From NCBI GenBank assembly GCA_028284495.1, contig JANQRP010000003.1:1-64000 (forward strand): a DNA stretch of 64,000 nt, given 5' to 3'. How positions within the stretch are numbered: the stretch's first letter is position 1; each line of letters begins with the position of its first letter. The stretch is from Longimicrobiales bacterium (GTDB taxonomy: Bacteria > Gemmatimonadota > Gemmatimonadetes > Longimicrobiales > Gaopeijiaceae). Of this stretch, positions 36,032-43,235 are shown piece by piece. Made by a program: the position numbers and the translations under genes. The notes under the pieces were generated by a model. That model did not search any database. It saw only the letters and a program-made list of their open reading frames with translations, and had not been told where the DNA came from.

Positions 36032-36844
36032 CTACTGCCAGTGCCGCTCGGCGCGCCTCCGTCGCTCGTCCCACCGGTCGTCGTCGCGCCCGCCACCGAG
36101 CCCGATCTGGACGCCCACCCGGAACGTCGCATAGTTGGCCTCGGTGCGGTTGGGGAAGATGGTGATCGACCCGTCGGGATGATCGAGGATGTCACCCTCC
36201 CTCAGGTACTCCGCCACGCCGTTCCGGTGATACTCGGCGCCCAGATCGATGGCCACCCGTCCCCCGTCCCGGCCCCCGACCCGGAACCTCAGACCGCCGC
36301 CGAGTCGAGCGGCGCCCACGACGTCGCCGTAGTGGCGCGTGTCGAACAGATCCTCGTTCCAGTCGTCGACGCCCGAGAGGCTGGACTGCGTGCTGAACCA
36401 GCTCACGCCGTACGTGGCGAACACGTAGGGGCTGACCCTGCCCGGAATCGCGATCTCGGGACCGACGCCGCCGTACGCGACCGTGTTGGTGGTCGTGAGG
36501 TCGGCGCCGATCCGGCACCCGATCGGGGCAGGGAAGCAGAGCGTCTGCCGCTCGTGTCCGTAGATCATGAACCCGCCGTCGACCCTCAGGCCGAGGATCG
36601 CCCGTCGATCGAGTCCCACGCGGAAGCCGAGTTGACCGCCGAAGCCCCCCTCCACGAACTCGGAGAACTCACCCGTTGCGTTCGCCCCCATCAGATGGAG
36701 GTCGAGGGCGAAGCTCGGGTTGGAGGCCTGGCGCCGCTCGATCTGGGGGCCGAACGGCCCTCGCTGCTGTGCGTCGAGCTCCTCGGCACCGAACAGGATT
36801 CCTGCTCCCGCCGCGAGCACCAGCCATGCGCGTCCCCTTCCCAT
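36032..36844 (-). CDS. Outer-membrane beta-barrel protein
   Basis: A 270-residue exported protein with a signal peptide ending near ELDAQ. Alternating beta-strand segments are typical of an OmpA-like or OMP_b-brl barrel (GGQLGFRVGLDRR, FATYGVSW, RLGGGLRFRVGG, FRVGVQIGLGGG). It ends in a charged Arg/Asp-rich tail after the final strand rather than a terminal aromatic. Two cysteines lie in CFPAPIGC. ATG 36844 has GGGAGTGG upstream, and a perfect inverted repeat lies 20 bases further up (36864-36887). Function unknown. Confidence 0.75.
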   Translation of the reverse strand: MGRGRAWLVLAAGAGILFGAEELDAQQRGPFGPQIERRQASNPSFALDLHLMGANATGEFSEFVEGGFGGQLGFRVGLDRRAILGLRVDGGFMIYGHERQTLCFPAPIGCRIGADLTTTNTVAYGGVGPEIAIPGRVSPYVFATYGVSWFSTQSSLSGVDDWNEDLFDTRHYGDVVGAARLGGGLRFRVGGRDGGRVAIDLGAEYHRNGVAEYLREGDILDHPDGSITIFPNRTEANYATFRVGVQIGLGGGRDDDRWDERRRRAERHWQ

Positions 36845-37155
36845 CTTCCACTCCCGTAGTCGCGATGTGAATCGAAGCGTTCACATCCCCATTCGGGCAG
36901 GAAGAGTGCCGGATTCGACGGCGCGCCGAGTGGTGCGTTCAAGTCGCTGTGGAGCAGCGAGTTGGAGAGGTACGTGGCGCGTTTCGCAGGCGGTGCGGGG
37001 CGCGGCGTCGTGTCGGTTCGACCCTCGGCCCGCGCGGCCGTGTCCACCAGGGAGGACAGTTCGGCGGCCGGCCGCGCGAGGGACGGACCTTGATCCGCCC
37101 CACGGCGGGGCTACCCTACGGGATCGTCGGCCCGCTACTCGCTACCCCTCTCCCG
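36845..37155. other. Divergent intergenic region between outer-membrane barrel gene and tyrS
   Basis: A 311-base gap. Apart from the inverted repeat listed separately it holds no convincing gene. A GTTCAAG (36937-36943) gives TTGAAC on the minus strand as a possible -35, but no good -10 at 17 bases. I see no T-box features upstream of tyrS. Confidence 0.5.
36864..36887. promoter_or_regulatory. Perfect 8-bp inverted repeat, possible operator or leader hairpin
   Basis: GATGTGAA (36864-36871) and TTCACATC (36880-36887) flank an 8-nt spacer TCGAAGCG, with the spacer itself nearly palindromic. It lies 20 bases upstream of the outer-membrane barrel start, in the right place for an operator. The TGTGA core resembles a CRP/FNR-type half site (TGTGA-N6-TCACA), although the spacing here is 8 + 2. 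Confidence 0.45.
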
Positions 37156-38427
37156 ATGTCCGTTCTCGACGAGCTCACCTGGCGCGGTCTGCTGCAGGAC
37201 GCGACCGAAGGCGCGGCCGACCATCTCGCGGAGCCGCGCGCCGGGTACATCGGGTTCGATCCCACCGCGGCGTCGCTGCACGTCGGGCACCTCCTCGCGA
37301 TCATGGGGCTCGTCCACCTCCAGCGCGCCGGTCACCATCCCATCGCGCTGGTCGGGGGCGCGACGGGGCTCATCGGCGATCCGTCGGGCAAGTCGGCCGA
37401 GCGGAACCTCCTGACGCCCGACACCGCACGGGAAAACGCCGAGGCGATCCGCGCACAGCTCGAGCCGTTCCTGGACTTCGAGACCACGGCCAATCCGGCC
37501 CGGATGCGCAACAACCTGGACTGGCTCGGCAGGATCTCGCTGATCGACTTCCTGCGGGACGTGGGCAAGCACTTCAGCGTGAACGCGATGCTCCGAAAGG
37601 AATCGGTCAAGCGGCGCATCGAGGACGAGGAGAGCGGCATCTCCTTCACCGAGTTCAGCTACCAGCTTCTTCAGGCATACGACTTCGCGCGGCTCTGCGA
37701 GGACGACGACTGCACGCTCCAGCTAGGCGGGAGCGATCAGTGGGGCAACATCACGGCGGGCATCGATCTCGTCCGACGCCTCCACGGCCGGGATGCCCAC
37801 GGCGTGGTGTTCCCGCTGGTCACGAATTCCGCCGGCAGGAAGTTCGGGAAGACCGAGGAGGGGGCGGTCTGGCTCGATCCCGACTGGACGTCGCCGTTCC
37901 GCTTCTACCAGTTCTGGATCAACACCACCGACGAGGACGCGGGCCGGTATCTCCGATACTTCACGCTGCTCGATCGGGCCGAGATCGAGGGGCTGGAGGC
38001 CGAGCACGCCGAGGAGCCGTGGAAGCGGGCCGCCCAGAAGCGGCTCGCGGACGACGTGACCGGGCGCGTCCATGGCCAGGACGGCCTGGCTCGGGCGCGT
38101 CGCGCGACGGACGCCCTGTTCGGCGGCGACCTCGACGGCCTCGGTGCCGAAGAGATCGCGGACGTCTTCAGCGATGTGCCCTCGAGCGACGTGCCGAAGT
38201 CCGCGCTCGAAGGCGAGGGGATCGGGATCGTCGACCTTCTGGCCGATACCGGCGTGGCCTCCTCGAAAGGTGAAGCGCGGCGGGCCGTCGAGGGTGGAGG
38301 CATCTACGTCAACGCGGTCCGGGTGGAAGGCGTCGACGAGCAGGTCGGACTCGAGCGCGCCATCGAGGGGCGCTTCCTGGTGCTCCGGAAGGGCAAGAAG
38401 AGCTACCACCTGGTTCGGGTGGCCTGA
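37156..38427 (+). CDS. tyrS: Tyrosyl-tRNA synthetase
   Basis: A 423-residue class I synthetase. GYIGFDPTAASLHVGHLL carries the HIGH-like HVGH motif; YDFARLCEDDD and QLGGSDQWGN hold the tyrosine-binding residues; the KMSKS-like motif is KFGKTEEG. The last ~65 residues are an S4 domain (GIVDLLADTGVASSKGEARR and GGIYVNAVRV). Length is normal for the bacterial TyrRS type. ATG 37156 begins just before the conserved N-terminus. Confidence 0.97.
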   Translation: MSVLDELTWRGLLQDATEGAADHLAEPRAGYIGFDPTAASLHVGHLLAIMGLVHLQRAGHHPIALVGGATGLIGDPSGKSAERNLLTPDTARENAEAIRAQLEPFLDFETTANPARMRNNLDWLGRISLIDFLRDVGKHFSVNAMLRKESVKRRIEDEESGISFTEFSYQLLQAYDFARLCEDDDCTLQLGGSDQWGNITAGIDLVRRLHGRDAHGVVFPLVTNSAGRKFGKTEEGAVWLDPDWTSPFRFYQFWINTTDEDAGRYLRYFTLLDRAEIEGLEAEHAEEPWKRAAQKRLADDVTGRVHGQDGLARARRATDALFGGDLDGLGAEEIADVFSDVPSSDVPKSALEGEGIGIVDLLADTGVASSKGEARRAVEGGGIYVNAVRVEGVDEQVGLERAIEGRFLVLRKGKKSYHLVRVA

Positions 38428-38532
38428 CCGGCGGCCGAGAAGGCCCGGCCGAAGTCCGACAATGTCTGGGTGGACCCCACGCCCCACAGGCCGCGCACGC
38501 CCCCGCCGCGCGCACCCCGCCCGAAACGAAAC

Positions 38533-38564
38533 CGGGCCCGGCCCCCGTTGGGGAGCCGGGCCCG
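38533..38564 (-). terminator. Intrinsic terminator of the leftward outer-membrane locus
   Basis: A perfect 10-bp stem (CGGGCCCGGC with GCCGGGCCCG, 38533-38542 and 38555-38564) lies between convergent tyrS and the gene ending at 38620. Read leftward it is followed by GTTTCGTTTCGGG, a T-rich run. It probably also serves tyrS. It is the end of the minus-strand block 38620-43203. Confidence 0.65.
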
Positions 38565-38619
38565 TTGCCATTCGTCCATCCCGGCGCCCCGTACCGGCGC
38601 GCCGATCAGTGGCGGCGAA

Positions 38620-39651
38620 TCAGAGCTCGTACGGCTTGCTCCAGGTGATCCGGAAGACCCGGTCCACGCCCAGACGGACGTTGTCGTACTCCTGGTGGAC
38701 CGCCCAGTCGAACTCGAAGGAGAACATGTTGCCCTCGAGGAAGCCCTGGTCGAGCAGCACGTTGAGGCCCAGCGGAATCGAGACCACCGTACCGCCCGAC
38801 AGGATCACGTCCTCGGCCGGATCGCGGGTGGGATCGAGGGACTCGTCGAAGCCCTCGATGGAACCGAAGCTGAACGCGCGCACGCCCGAGGTGAGCGCGA
38901 TCACGTCGTTGATCCGGTAGCCGGCCCAGAGCTTCCCCTCGACCTCGTTCCCGGCGCGCCAGCCGAAGGCGCCGTTGTTGAGGCGAAGGCGCGTGCGGAC
39001 CTGCACGCCGACCGTGCCGTGCTCGTTCTGGGTCGAGAGCGTCACGCCCGGGACGAGGGAGGTCGACCCGCTGCCCCGCTGCATGTTGTACGGCAGCCGG
39101 GTCTGCGTGGACGTCGCCAGGTTGAAGTCCGTGGCGTCGTAGTCGCCGACCGGGAACTCGAGGGCGAGCCCCGCATGGGCGAGGAAGGAGTCCGACTCGT
39201 AGAGCCGGACGAGTCCCTCGATGTCGACGTCGCCGATGCCGTCGTTCGACGTGCTGGCGAGCAGCAGCTCTCCGGGGCTCTCCGTCTCGGCCACCACGTC
39301 GCGCTGGAAGTCGACGAACACGCCCGACGCGCGGAGGGTGAGATAGTCGGTCACGCCGTAGGAGAACTGGAGGCGGTGCCGCCGATCGAGCCGATCGAAG
39401 GGCGAGAGCGTGTAGAGATCGAACACGTCGATCGCGCCGATCCGCTCCGATCCGAAGAAGATGTCCTCGTAGTCGGCCTGCTCGAACATGTATCCGACGT
39501 GGAGCATGCCCTCGGGAAGGATGCGGTCTCCGAGCACGGCGCCGAACGTCTGCGCGTCCGGCCGATCGTAGCTGAACACATGCGCTTCCTGAGCCGAAAG
39601 AGGCGCGATCAGCCCGGCGAGGGCGAGGAGTGTCAGACTTCGCTTCAGCAT
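38620..39651 (-). CDS. Outer-membrane transporter-like barrel (PF13557-like), third paralogue
   Basis: A 343-residue exported protein: signal peptide (cleavage near PLSAQE), then about 300 residues of alternating beta segments. The layout (PEGMLHVGYMFEQADYED, RRHRLQFSYGVTDYL, DVDIEGLVRLYE, LALEFPVGDYD, LPYNMQRGSGSTSLVPGVTL, final ITWSKPYEL) parallels the two Met-rich barrels that follow but lacks their Met/His clusters. The family, often annotated phenol-degradation MetA-like transporter, has no firm role. ATG 39651 has GGAGGA upstream. Confidence 0.8.
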   Translation of the reverse strand: MLKRSLTLLALAGLIAPLSAQEAHVFSYDRPDAQTFGAVLGDRILPEGMLHVGYMFEQADYEDIFFGSERIGAIDVFDLYTLSPFDRLDRRHRLQFSYGVTDYLTLRASGVFVDFQRDVVAETESPGELLLASTSNDGIGDVDIEGLVRLYESDSFLAHAGLALEFPVGDYDATDFNLATSTQTRLPYNMQRGSGSTSLVPGVTLSTQNEHGTVGVQVRTRLRLNNGAFGWRAGNEVEGKLWAGYRINDVIALTSGVRAFSFGSIEGFDESLDPTRDPAEDVILSGGTVVSIPLGLNVLLDQGFLEGNMFSFEFDWAVHQEYDNVRLGVDRVFRITWSKPYEL

Positions 39652-39760
39652 GTCGTTCCTCCGCTTCGAGGCGGGGCTGGGCAGGGTACGAAAGACGTTC
39701 GAACGTCGCCTTCCAAGATACGGGCCCGTTCGCGCGAGGAACAAGTGTTTCTTGCGGGGT

Positions 39761-40709
39761 GACCGGAGCGACCGGCGGACGCCGCCGACCGCCCCGGTCC
39801 CGCGATGTCGCGGACGAGGCGTCAGAAGGCCTCGAACGCCTTCTGCCAGCCCACCGTCAGCACCCAGTCGGTCTCGAGCTGCGGACCGTCCAGGTCCTGG
39901 TACACCGGGAGACTGATCTCGACGGCCAGCCGGTGGTCGAAGAGGGGTCCGTCCACGAAGTACCAGTTGAAGCCGAGCGGCACGTCGATGCGCGTTCCGG
40001 CGCGGAGGTTGGGGTCGGCGGTGTAGATCATGCCGGGATTGAGCGCCGGATCGGCGCCCTCGACGTTGCCCCACCGCTGGGCCTCGACGCGCACCGAAGC
40101 CGAGAGCGGGTCGAAGAGCCGGTACTGGAGCCATCCGGTGGCCAGGAAGCGGTTGCCGAGCGTGTACTCGTTGTCGTTCTCGCCCAGTCGGACGGTGCCG
40201 CGCGCCTGAAGGCCCCAGGCCCCGCCGTCGGATTCGTCGTGGAGGGTGACGCCCGATTCGAGGTCGAAGGTGCCCGACCCGACCTGCATGGGGTAAGGAA
40301 GCCGAACCTCGTTACCCATGCTGGCCGGCGTCACGTCCCGTTCGTCGATGGAGCCGGTCGGCAGCGACACGCCCGCATCGAGGTGGATCTTCACCGCACC
40401 GTCCAGAAGCCCGACGAGCGCATTGAGCTTCGTATCGCCGATCCCTCCCGACTCGGTGGCGAAGCTGCCGCCGGCTCGCGTCAGGTGATCCATCGAGCTC
40501 GAGAGATAGTGCCCCATCGCGACGAGGGTCACGCGGTCGCTCGGCGCGAACATCAGACCGACCATGTGCATGTCCATCGGCATCCGGACGGGCGTCACCA
40601 TGTAGCCGAACTCCCCACCGGCCGACACGACCTCCTGATCCTCCAGGGAGGTGGTGCCGTTCCGGCTACCCTCCATGCTCATCCGCATGAACCGGTACGA
40701 GAGCATGAT
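39761..40709. repeat. Tandem-duplicated segment, copy 1
   Basis: About 950 bases nearly identical in order to 41498-42431, offset 1737 bases at the 3' end and 1722 at the other (a 15-base deletion in copy 2). It covers most of the coding region of the gene at 39822 plus about 60 non-coding bases beyond its stop, so non-coding flank was copied as well. Confidence 0.85.
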
Positions 40710-40916
40710 TCGCCTCCGCCGGTCGTCGGCCATCATGCCTTCGTGCCCACCCGGCATCGAGCTGTGCGCGCCCGGATGTGAGGCGCCCATCACCCCCGCG
40801 GGCGGGGCATCGTGGGGTCGAGCCTGGCCCGATGCGGGCCGGGCGTACAGAAACAGACAGAGGGCCAGGAAGCCCGGAACGAACGTGCCGCGATGGCACG
40901 ACCTGAAACGAAACAT
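39822..40916 (-). CDS. Met-rich outer-membrane barrel A (tandem paralogue)
   Basis: A 364-residue exported protein. The signal peptide ends near PASGQA and is followed by a His/Met-rich region (residues ~34-65) with HPGAHSSMPGGHEGMM. Barrel-like beta segments come next, with strikingly methionine-rich strands such as YRFMRMSMEG and RMPMDMHMVGLMF. The last ~162 residues match the paralogue at 41559 with about 12 differences by eye. Met/His clusters in an envelope protein suggest Cu or other soft-metal handling (inference; family role unproven). ATG 40916 has GAGGA about eight bases upstream. Confidence 0.82.
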   Translation of the reverse strand: MFRFRSCHRGTFVPGFLALCLFLYARPASGQARPHDAPPAGVMGASHPGAHSSMPGGHEGMMADDRRRRIMLSYRFMRMSMEGSRNGTTSLEDQEVVSAGGEFGYMVTPVRMPMDMHMVGLMFAPSDRVTLVAMGHYLSSSMDHLTRAGGSFATESGGIGDTKLNALVGLLDGAVKIHLDAGVSLPTGSIDERDVTPASMGNEVRLPYPMQVGSGTFDLESGVTLHDESDGGAWGLQARGTVRLGENDNEYTLGNRFLATGWLQYRLFDPLSASVRVEAQRWGNVEGADPALNPGMIYTADPNLRAGTRIDVPLGFNWYFVDGPLFDHRLAVEISLPVYQDLDGPQLETDWVLTVGWQKAFEAF

Positions 40917-41003
40917 GTGTACGTCCTCGCTGAGTTCACGGGCTCGTCGGGAGGTCGACGAGCGAAGTGCGGATCTCCTGTGCGCCTGGAACGGCGCAGG
41001 AAC

Positions 41004-41432
41004 TCAGCGGAGTTTCGGAGGGCGCGTGAGCGCGGGACGGACAGCGTCGGGAGCCGGATTCCACACGCGTCCCATCGGGGATCGATCCATCGCGATCGGG
41101 ACGCTGACCCGGGTCGGGATCGACTCGGCCCCCGCCGACCCGCTGCACCGTGTGTCACATCCGGCGCCGCAATGCGAGCCGATCGGCGCGTCGGCCGCCC
41201 CGTGGTGTCCCGAGACATGATCCCGGTCGACGCCGTGCGGGTGGCCGGCTTCTCCGGCCGCTCGATGTTCGACGTCGGACTCCTGCATCGATCCGTGCAT
41301 CGAGTCGATCGTGGCCTCGTGCTCACCCCCGCCCGCACAGGAGGCCTGAGCCGGAGCCGGAACACCGAGGCCGATCACGACGAGCATGATCAGAAGGCGG
41401 TGAGTCGGGGAAGGGTGCGGGTTCCGAAGCAT
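41004..41432 (-). CDS. Small His/Cys-rich exported protein 1
   Basis: A 142-residue protein with an N-terminal hydrophobic signal (about 10-33, cleavage near QAS). The mature part is rich in His, Cys, Met and acidic residues: MHGSMQES, HPHGVDRDHVSGHHGA, GSHCGAGCDTRC. No family recognised; the composition fits metal binding. It sits between the two Met-rich barrels, in the same orientation, starting at ATG 41432 with GAGG upstream. Shorter than 100 residues of distinctive sequence, so a chance frame is possible but the composition argues against it. Confidence 0.6.
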   Translation of the reverse strand: MLRNPHPSPTHRLLIMLVVIGLGVPAPAQASCAGGGEHEATIDSMHGSMQESDVEHRAAGEAGHPHGVDRDHVSGHHGAADAPIGSHCGAGCDTRCSGSAGAESIPTRVSVPIAMDRSPMGRVWNPAPDAVRPALTRPPKLR

Positions 41433-41497
41433 GCACCAACCTCGCGGGGCGCGTTCGGGCGAGCAATCCACGACACCGCGGAACGAACCGCCCGGAA

Positions 41498-42431
41498 GAC
41501 CGGAGCGACCGGCGGACGCCGCCGATCGCCCCGGCCCCGCGATGTCACGGACGGGGCGTCAGAAGACCTCGAACGCCTTCTGCCAGCCCACGGTCAGCAC
41601 CCAGTCGGTCTCGAGCTGCGGACCGTCCAGGTCCTGGTACACGGGCAGGTTGATCTCGACGGCCAGCCGGTGATCGTAGAGCGGACCGTCCACGAAGTAC
41701 CAGTTGAAGCCGAGCGGCACGTCGATGCGCGTTCCGGCGCGGAGGTTGGGGTCGGCGGTGTAGATCATGCCGGGGTTCAGGGCCGGATCGGCGCCCTCGA
41801 TGTTGCCCCAGCGCTGAGCTTCGACGCGCACGGACGCCGAGAGCTGGTCGAAGAGTCGGTACTGGAGCCATCCGGTGGCCAGGAAGCGGTTGCCGAGCGT
41901 GTACTCGTTGTCGTTCTCGCCCAGCCGGACGGTGCCGCGCGCCTGAAGGCCCCAGGCCCCGCCGTCGGTGACGTCGTAGATGGTGATGCCCGGCTCGAGG
42001 TCGAACGTCCCCGACCCGATCTGCATCGGGTACGGAAGGCGCACCTCGTTGGGCGAGCTGGCCGGCGTCACGTCCCGCTCGTCGATCGAGCCGGTGGGCA
42101 GGGACACCCCCGCGTTGAGGTGCACGTTCACGCCCTCGTCCTTGAGGCCGATCAGGGCGCTGAGCTTCGTGTCGCCGAACCCGCCGGACTCCGTGACGAA
42201 CTCACCACCCATGCCCGTCAGGTGGTCCATCGAGTTCGAGAGGATGTTCCCCATCAGCATGAACGTGACGCGGTCGCTCGGGGCCAGCATGAAGCCGATC
42301 ATGTGCATGTCCATGGGCATGCGCGTCGGCTGCACCATGTAGTCCTCGAACACGTCCGCGTTGGAGAGCGACTCGGTACCGTCGCGCGCGCCCTCCATGT
42401 GCATCCGCATGAACCGGTACGAGAACATGAT
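41498..42431. repeat. Tandem-duplicated segment, copy 2
   Basis: Partner of 39761-40709. The non-coding flank GACCGGAGCGACCGGCGGAC recurs at both 39761 and 41498. The near-identical third codon positions over the 3' half suggest a recent copy or gene conversion. Confidence 0.85.
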
Positions 42432-42590
42432 CTCGCCGCCCGAATGCATGTGGTCGCCCATCACGCCGATCGGCGCATGGGCGTCCGGGCGGGACTGGGC
42501 CTCGACGCTCGTGGGCGCGAGGAGAAGAAACGCCATGGTGGCGAGCGTCGCGGCGACGGCCGTGAATGTACGGATACGAAGGTCCTTCAT
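41559..42590 (-). CDS. Met-rich outer-membrane barrel B (tandem paralogue)
   Basis: A 343-residue exported protein with signal peptide ending near SVEAQS, then a short DAHAPIGVMGDHMHSGG metal-ligand-like segment and Met-rich strands YRFMRMHMEG and RMPMDMHMIGFML. It aligns over its whole length with the gene at 39822, with a 5-residue deletion. Conservation of nearly every residue in the C-terminal half despite a diverged N-terminus suggests selection or conversion on the barrel. ATG 42590 has AGGAG seven bases upstream. Confidence 0.82.
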   Translation of the reverse strand: MKDLRIRTFTAVAATLATMAFLLLAPTSVEAQSRPDAHAPIGVMGDHMHSGGEIMFSYRFMRMHMEGARDGTESLSNADVFEDYMVQPTRMPMDMHMIGFMLAPSDRVTFMLMGNILSNSMDHLTGMGGEFVTESGGFGDTKLSALIGLKDEGVNVHLNAGVSLPTGSIDERDVTPASSPNEVRLPYPMQIGSGTFDLEPGITIYDVTDGGAWGLQARGTVRLGENDNEYTLGNRFLATGWLQYRLFDQLSASVRVEAQRWGNIEGADPALNPGMIYTADPNLRAGTRIDVPLGFNWYFVDGPLYDHRLAVEINLPVYQDLDGPQLETDWVLTVGWQKAFEVF

Positions 42591-42687
42591 CGTGAACTCC
42601 TGATCTGTCGAGATTGACGTGCACCACGGACGGACTCCGTCCGGAGGTGCGGTAAAGCTGCGCATGCCGGGCGGAACCCGGGGCGGC

Positions 42688-43203
42688 TCACCGCGGCGGT
42701 GCGTTCGACAGAGGGAGGAAGAAGGAGGGGAAGCGTGGCGCATCGGGGGGGAGCGCGGTCGCGGAGATGGTCCGCGTCGGCGCGTCGCCGTCCGATGCCG
42801 GACCGACGTCGGACGTCTCGGGGCCCGCGAGCGCGGGGGAGACGCACTGGACATCGCAGGGGCATCCGCAGTCGTGCTCGCCGTGATCGCCGCCGCGGTG
42901 GTCGTCGTCGCCGTGTGCGTGATGCTCGGCGTGTCCGCCCGGATGCTCGCCCCGATGCTCTTGCGGGTGCACGTGCGGGTGCGCGTGACCGTCCGGCGTG
43001 TGGAGTGGTGCGTGGAGTGACGCGTGGTGCGGCGCGAGGGCCGTCGGCGCCTCGGCCGGTACGTGCCCCGACTCGAGCTCCTCCGACGCATGCGGGCATG
43101 CGGCGCAGGACGGGGGGAGGATCCACCCGGGAAGGAGGGCGATCAGCAGGAGAACGGTTCTCCCGGACCGCCGCCGAAAGACGCGCCTGCGGGACTCTGG
43201 CAT
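42688..43203 (-). CDS. Small His-rich exported protein 2
   Basis: A 171-residue protein. An Arg-rich N-terminus precedes a hydrophobic signal (about 17-31), then PPSCAACPHAS. The middle is extremely histidine-rich (HAHPHVHPQEH, HPGGHAEHHAHGDDDH, HDCGCPCDVQC). The C-terminus ends SFFLPLSNAPPR. Such sequences bind Zn, Cu or Ni. It is upstream of the Met-rich barrels and in the same orientation, so it may open the locus. No clear ribosome site; ATG 43203 is chosen for the signal peptide. Confidence 0.6.
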   Translation of the reverse strand: MPESRRRVFRRRSGRTVLLLIALLPGWILPPSCAACPHASEELESGHVPAEAPTALAPHHASLHAPLHTPDGHAHPHVHPQEHRGEHPGGHAEHHAHGDDDHRGGDHGEHDCGCPCDVQCVSPALAGPETSDVGPASDGDAPTRTISATALPPDAPRFPSFFLPLSNAPPR

Positions 43204-43235
43204 GGCCCGAAAGTTCGGGGTTTCGCCCTGTGGGC

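Noticed and set aside
36949..37155. In-frame N-terminal extension of tyrS
   Set aside because: The extra 69 residues are low-complexity Arg/Gly-rich, and ATG 37156 begins at the conserved TyrRS N-terminus.
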